Of a stretch of DNA of 64,000 bases, positions 62,215 through 64,000 are shown in pieces (position 1 is the first letter of the stretch; each line of letters starts with the position of its first letter). The notes beneath the pieces were generated by a model that searched no databases, was not told where the DNA came from, and saw nothing but the letters and a program-made list of their open reading frames with translations. This DNA comes from Acidobacteriota bacterium (GTDB lineage Bacteria; Acidobacteriota; UBA890; WLXD01), in assembly GCA_012103255.1 (NCBI GenBank), contig WLXD01000004.1, forward strand, positions 186,001 to 250,000, read 5' to 3'. The translations under genes were made by a program, and so were the position numbers.

Positions 62215-62243
62215 TTGCGTGCTATATCGTAATAGAATATAGT
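62215..62243 (+). promoter_or_regulatory. promoter of the HAAS-like/PadR pair with CTATATCG site
   Basis: TTGCGT (62215-62220), 17 bases, TATAGT (62238-62243). The spacer begins GCTATATCG, and ctatat (62222-62227) and atatag (62237-62242) are inverted 9 bases apart. The whole region is much more AT-rich than its surroundings. Matches the promoter at 24112 in the TTGCGT plus CTATATCG block. Confidence 0.5.
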
Positions 62244-62288
62244 GATCGAAATCACGAACAAACAAAGGGGCCCCGCGCCCCCCAATTG

Positions 62289-62906
62289 ATGAGGCTGGAC
62301 ATGCGTTACACGGCAGAGGCGGAGAAGATCCGCTGGACCTATCTTGCGGAACTCGAGGCTCGGCTTGCCGAGACGTCGCCGGACGAGCGTCTGGCAATGG
62401 TGGAGGAGATCCGAGACCACCTGGACGACGCGGCACGCGAACTCGAGTCGGAGTTGATCGACGGACCCAACATGACCGACCTGATCCGCAGGGTTGGGAA
62501 TGTCGAGGCGCTCGCGATCTCGGTAGATGACGAGACGCCTCCGGCGGAAACTGCGAAGCCGTCGACGGTTCCGACTGAGGGATCGAAGGCATTCACTGCC
62601 CAGTGGGAGGGTGAATACGAAGGGCACATGATCCGGGTGGTCAACAAGTGGAACCTCCTGCTCTTCGGCTCCGGTCTTCTCTATGTAGATGACGAACTCG
62701 TTGCTGAGGACACCGGTTGGATGAACACCGTCAGCATTCTGATGGGAACGATCCGGAAGGACGGCGGTGATAAATCCCGACTGCGGGCGCGCCTGGCCGC
62801 CGAACAGGAGGAAGGAAGCTTCTTCGACCGACTGCAATCTCGAGGCGTCGTCTGTCGGGTCTGGATCGACGGCGAGCCGCTCCCCATGGAACTGATCGAG
62901 GGCTGA
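62289..62906 (+). CDS. HAAS-like protein with a novel C-terminal domain
   Basis: 205 residues. The N-terminal part (EAEKIRWTYLAELEARLAET, PDERLAMVEEIRDHLDDAAR) matches the HAAS/DUF1700-type helical domain found beside PadR genes. A Thr/Pro linker and a beta-rich region (MIRVVNKWNLLLFGSGLLYV, DDELVAEDTGWMN, GVVCRVWIDGEPLPMELIEG) follow, unlike usual HAAS membrane proteins. It overlaps nothing but is one base from the PadR GTG, so the two are cotranscribed. ATG at 62289 or 62301 are both possible. Confidence 0.7.
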   Translation: MRLDMRYTAEAEKIRWTYLAELEARLAETSPDERLAMVEEIRDHLDDAARELESELIDGPNMTDLIRRVGNVEALAISVDDETPPAETAKPSTVPTEGSKAFTAQWEGEYEGHMIRVVNKWNLLLFGSGLLYVDDELVAEDTGWMNTVSILMGTIRKDGGDKSRLRARLAAEQEEGSFFDRLQSRGVVCRVWIDGEPLPMELIEG

Positions 62907-62907
62907 T

Positions 62908-63249
62908 GTGGCCGCCTCCGCAGAGAGTGAGTATCTGTCGAAATGGATCACCCAGGTCCGCAAGGGACTCCTGGACTTCTGCGTGATGCGCTTGCTCGAT
63001 CGGGGCGAGCGATACGGCTACCAGCTGGTGCAGGAACTCAAGCAGATGCCCAACCTCGTGATCACCGAGGGCACCATCTATCCGATCCTGGCGAAGCTGA
63101 AGAAGGAAGGGCTTCTGATCTCGGAACTCAAGGACACGGGTTCAGGGCCAACCCGTCGCTACTACAGGCTGAGTCCCTCTGGCGAGCAGATGTGCGACGA
63201 GATGGGTCGATACTGGCAGGACCTCACGGAGTCCGTGAAGGAACTCTGA
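62908..63249 (+). CDS. PadR-family transcriptional regulator
   Basis: 113 residues. WITQVRKGLLDFCVMRLLDR, ERYGYQLVQELKQMPNLVIT, EGTIYPILAKLKKEGLLISE and TRRYYRLSPSGEQM form a full PadR winged helix, closest of the three here to the HAAS-linked type. GTG start, one base after the HAAS-like stop TGA. It probably represses its own operon through the CTATATCG-containing promoter. The order HAAS then PadR is the reverse of the usual. Confidence 0.9.
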   Translation: MAASAESEYLSKWITQVRKGLLDFCVMRLLDRGERYGYQLVQELKQMPNLVITEGTIYPILAKLKKEGLLISELKDTGSGPTRRYYRLSPSGEQMCDEMGRYWQDLTESVKEL

Positions 63250-63331
63250 CCTGCCATTGTTCGACGGGCTTTGGGATAGGCTCACCACCTGCTCGCGCAC
63301 CCGTCCGTTCAATGGAACCAGGAAGTCCAAA

Positions 63332-64000
63332 TTGACGACTCTGTCGCTTCTCATTGCACCGCTGGTTGGACTTGCCATCGGAGCCCAGGAGTACCGAGGG
63401 CATGCGCTCGAGACGACTGCGGAAACCAGCGCCAACGCGAGTCTCGGCGACCTTGATGGCGACGGTGATCTCGACATCGTGCTGGCCAAGGGTCGCCACT
63501 GGCCCCTCGTCGACCAGGTGCTCCTCAACGACGGGAATGGAGGGTTCGAGCAGCGTCACGCAGTCGGAGGCACGGCCGATCGAACTTACACGGCCGCGCT
63601 CGCTGATCTCGACGGAGACGGGGATCTCGACATCGTCGTGGGCAACGATCGTCCCGACGACAAGCGGATCTATCTCAACCGCGGCGACGGCCATTTCGAC
63701 CTCAGCGGGACGTTTGGTGACGCAGCCTGGCCGACCCGCAATGTCACGACCGCCGACCTCGATGGCGACGATCGTCCCGAAGTCATCGTCGCGAACCGCG
63801 GCGGACCGGACAATCTCAGCGCTAACTACGTCTGCCACAACGCCGGCGACGCCACCTTCCCCGAGTGCACCGTACTCTCGCGCGACTCCGCGACCACGAT
63901 CGCCGCTGACGACCTGACGGGTGATGGCTTCGTAGATCTCTTCGTCCCCCATCGCGACGGCGGCCAGAGTTACCTCTACGTCAACGACGGCTCCGGCGGA
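63332..64000 (+). CDS. exported FG-GAP/VCBS repeat protein, 3' end missing
   Basis: The frame is open to the end of the window. It starts at TTG, supported by an AGGAAG ribosome site 6 bases before it, and reads a short signal (TTLSLLIAPLVGLAIGAQEY) followed by FG-GAP repeats with calcium-binding loops: LGDLDGDGDLDIVLAKG, LADLDGDGDLDIVVGND, TADLDGDDRPEVIVANR, ADDLTGDGFVDLFVPH. These form an integrin-like propeller on an exported protein, probably for adhesion or carbohydrate binding. No other start codon in this frame was found near it. Confidence 0.85.
   Translation, partial: MTTLSLLIAPLVGLAIGAQEYRGHALETTAETSANASLGDLDGDGDLDIVLAKGRHWPLVDQVLLNDGNGGFEQRHAVGGTADRTYTAALADLDGDGDLDIVVGNDRPDDKRIYLNRGDGHFDLSGTFGDAAWPTRNVTTADLDGDDRPEVIVANRGGPDNLSANYVCHNAGDATFPECTVLSRDSATTIAADDLTGDGFVDLFVPHRDGGQSYLYVNDGSGG

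Noticed and set aside
63354-63917. 187-residue Ser/Thr/Arg-rich frame at the right end
   Set aside because: It is the +1 shadow of the FG-GAP gene, whose own frame gives repeated DLDGDGDLD loops and a ribosome site.
1-64000. CRISPR arrays, tRNA or rRNA genes, insertion sequences, prophage
   Set aside because: No regularly spaced repeats, cloverleaf sequences other than the tmRNA, or transposase/integrase motifs were found by reading.

Overview
The window is a 64-kb, GC-rich, densely packed bacterial chromosome segment. I place it in the Acidobacteriota with moderate confidence. The evidence is two very large FtsX/MacB-type permeases with no ATPase beside them, each following a PadR regulator (the 'ADOP' arrangement); several Ser/Thr kinases fused to WD40/PD40-like or TPR repeats; VPS10/sortilin-like exported propellers; and a small exported protein (36.2-37.1 kb) of a type I associate with Thermoanaerobaculia-like Acidobacteriota. 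This is inference from gene style, not a database match. I found no tRNA, rRNA, CRISPR, insertion sequence or prophage. The one RNA gene is a tmRNA at 27.9 kb.

Layout. 0-5 kb: the end of a phosphofructokinase, a frameshifted membrane Ser/Thr kinase, a DMT-like membrane protein, an exported DUF411/thioredoxin-like pair, a PGPGW protein and an IscU/NifU-like scaffold. 5-8.4 kb: an ABC-2 exporter and an exported protein. 8.4-20.7 kb: envelope and peptidase genes (M20, M23, DUF2752, YIP1, amidohydrolase, S41, YdjM-like), a coupled SGNH-esterase/GH99-like pair, TatD and a free-standing tRNA-binding domain. 20.7-24.1 kb: RadC, then a coupled ECF sigma/anti-sigma/exported-protein operon. 24.2-29.4 kb: a frameshifted PQQ-propeller protein, two exported zinc-protease-like proteins and the tmRNA followed by a 107-nt hairpin. 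29.7-38.4 kb: single-chain PurL, a kinase-TPR gene cut by an in-frame amber codon, and a frameshifted M19 dipeptidase. 39.1-44.9 kb: a VPS10-like protein with M24 and M42 peptidases. 45.0-51.2 kb: two PadR-ADOP operons. 51.2-58.7 kb: two kinase-propeller receptors (one frameshifted), a PH-domain protein and a Tat-exported PLP enzyme. 58.8-64 kb: a second VPS10-like protein, a HAAS-like/PadR pair and the start of an FG-GAP protein that runs off the window.

Themes. Most genes act outside the cytoplasm: exported peptidases, propellers, glycan or ester hydrolases, exporters, and kinase receptors with probable periplasmic propellers. This fits a heterotroph living on peptides and polymers. Regulation is by PadR, ECF sigma and Ser/Thr kinases. 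Three promoters share a TTG(CG/TC)(T/A)...(C/A)TATATCG block, which suggests a common repressor site. Two features cover the whole window. TAG is the commonest stop codon (30 of 49 gene ends I counted). Five genes are interrupted (four frameshifts, one nonsense codon), which means either sequence errors or real decay. I saw no defence or secondary-metabolite cluster. The least explained items are the hairpin behind the tmRNA, the sigma/anti-sigma/exported triad, the esterase/GH99-like pair and the HAAS-like protein with an unfamiliar C-terminus.
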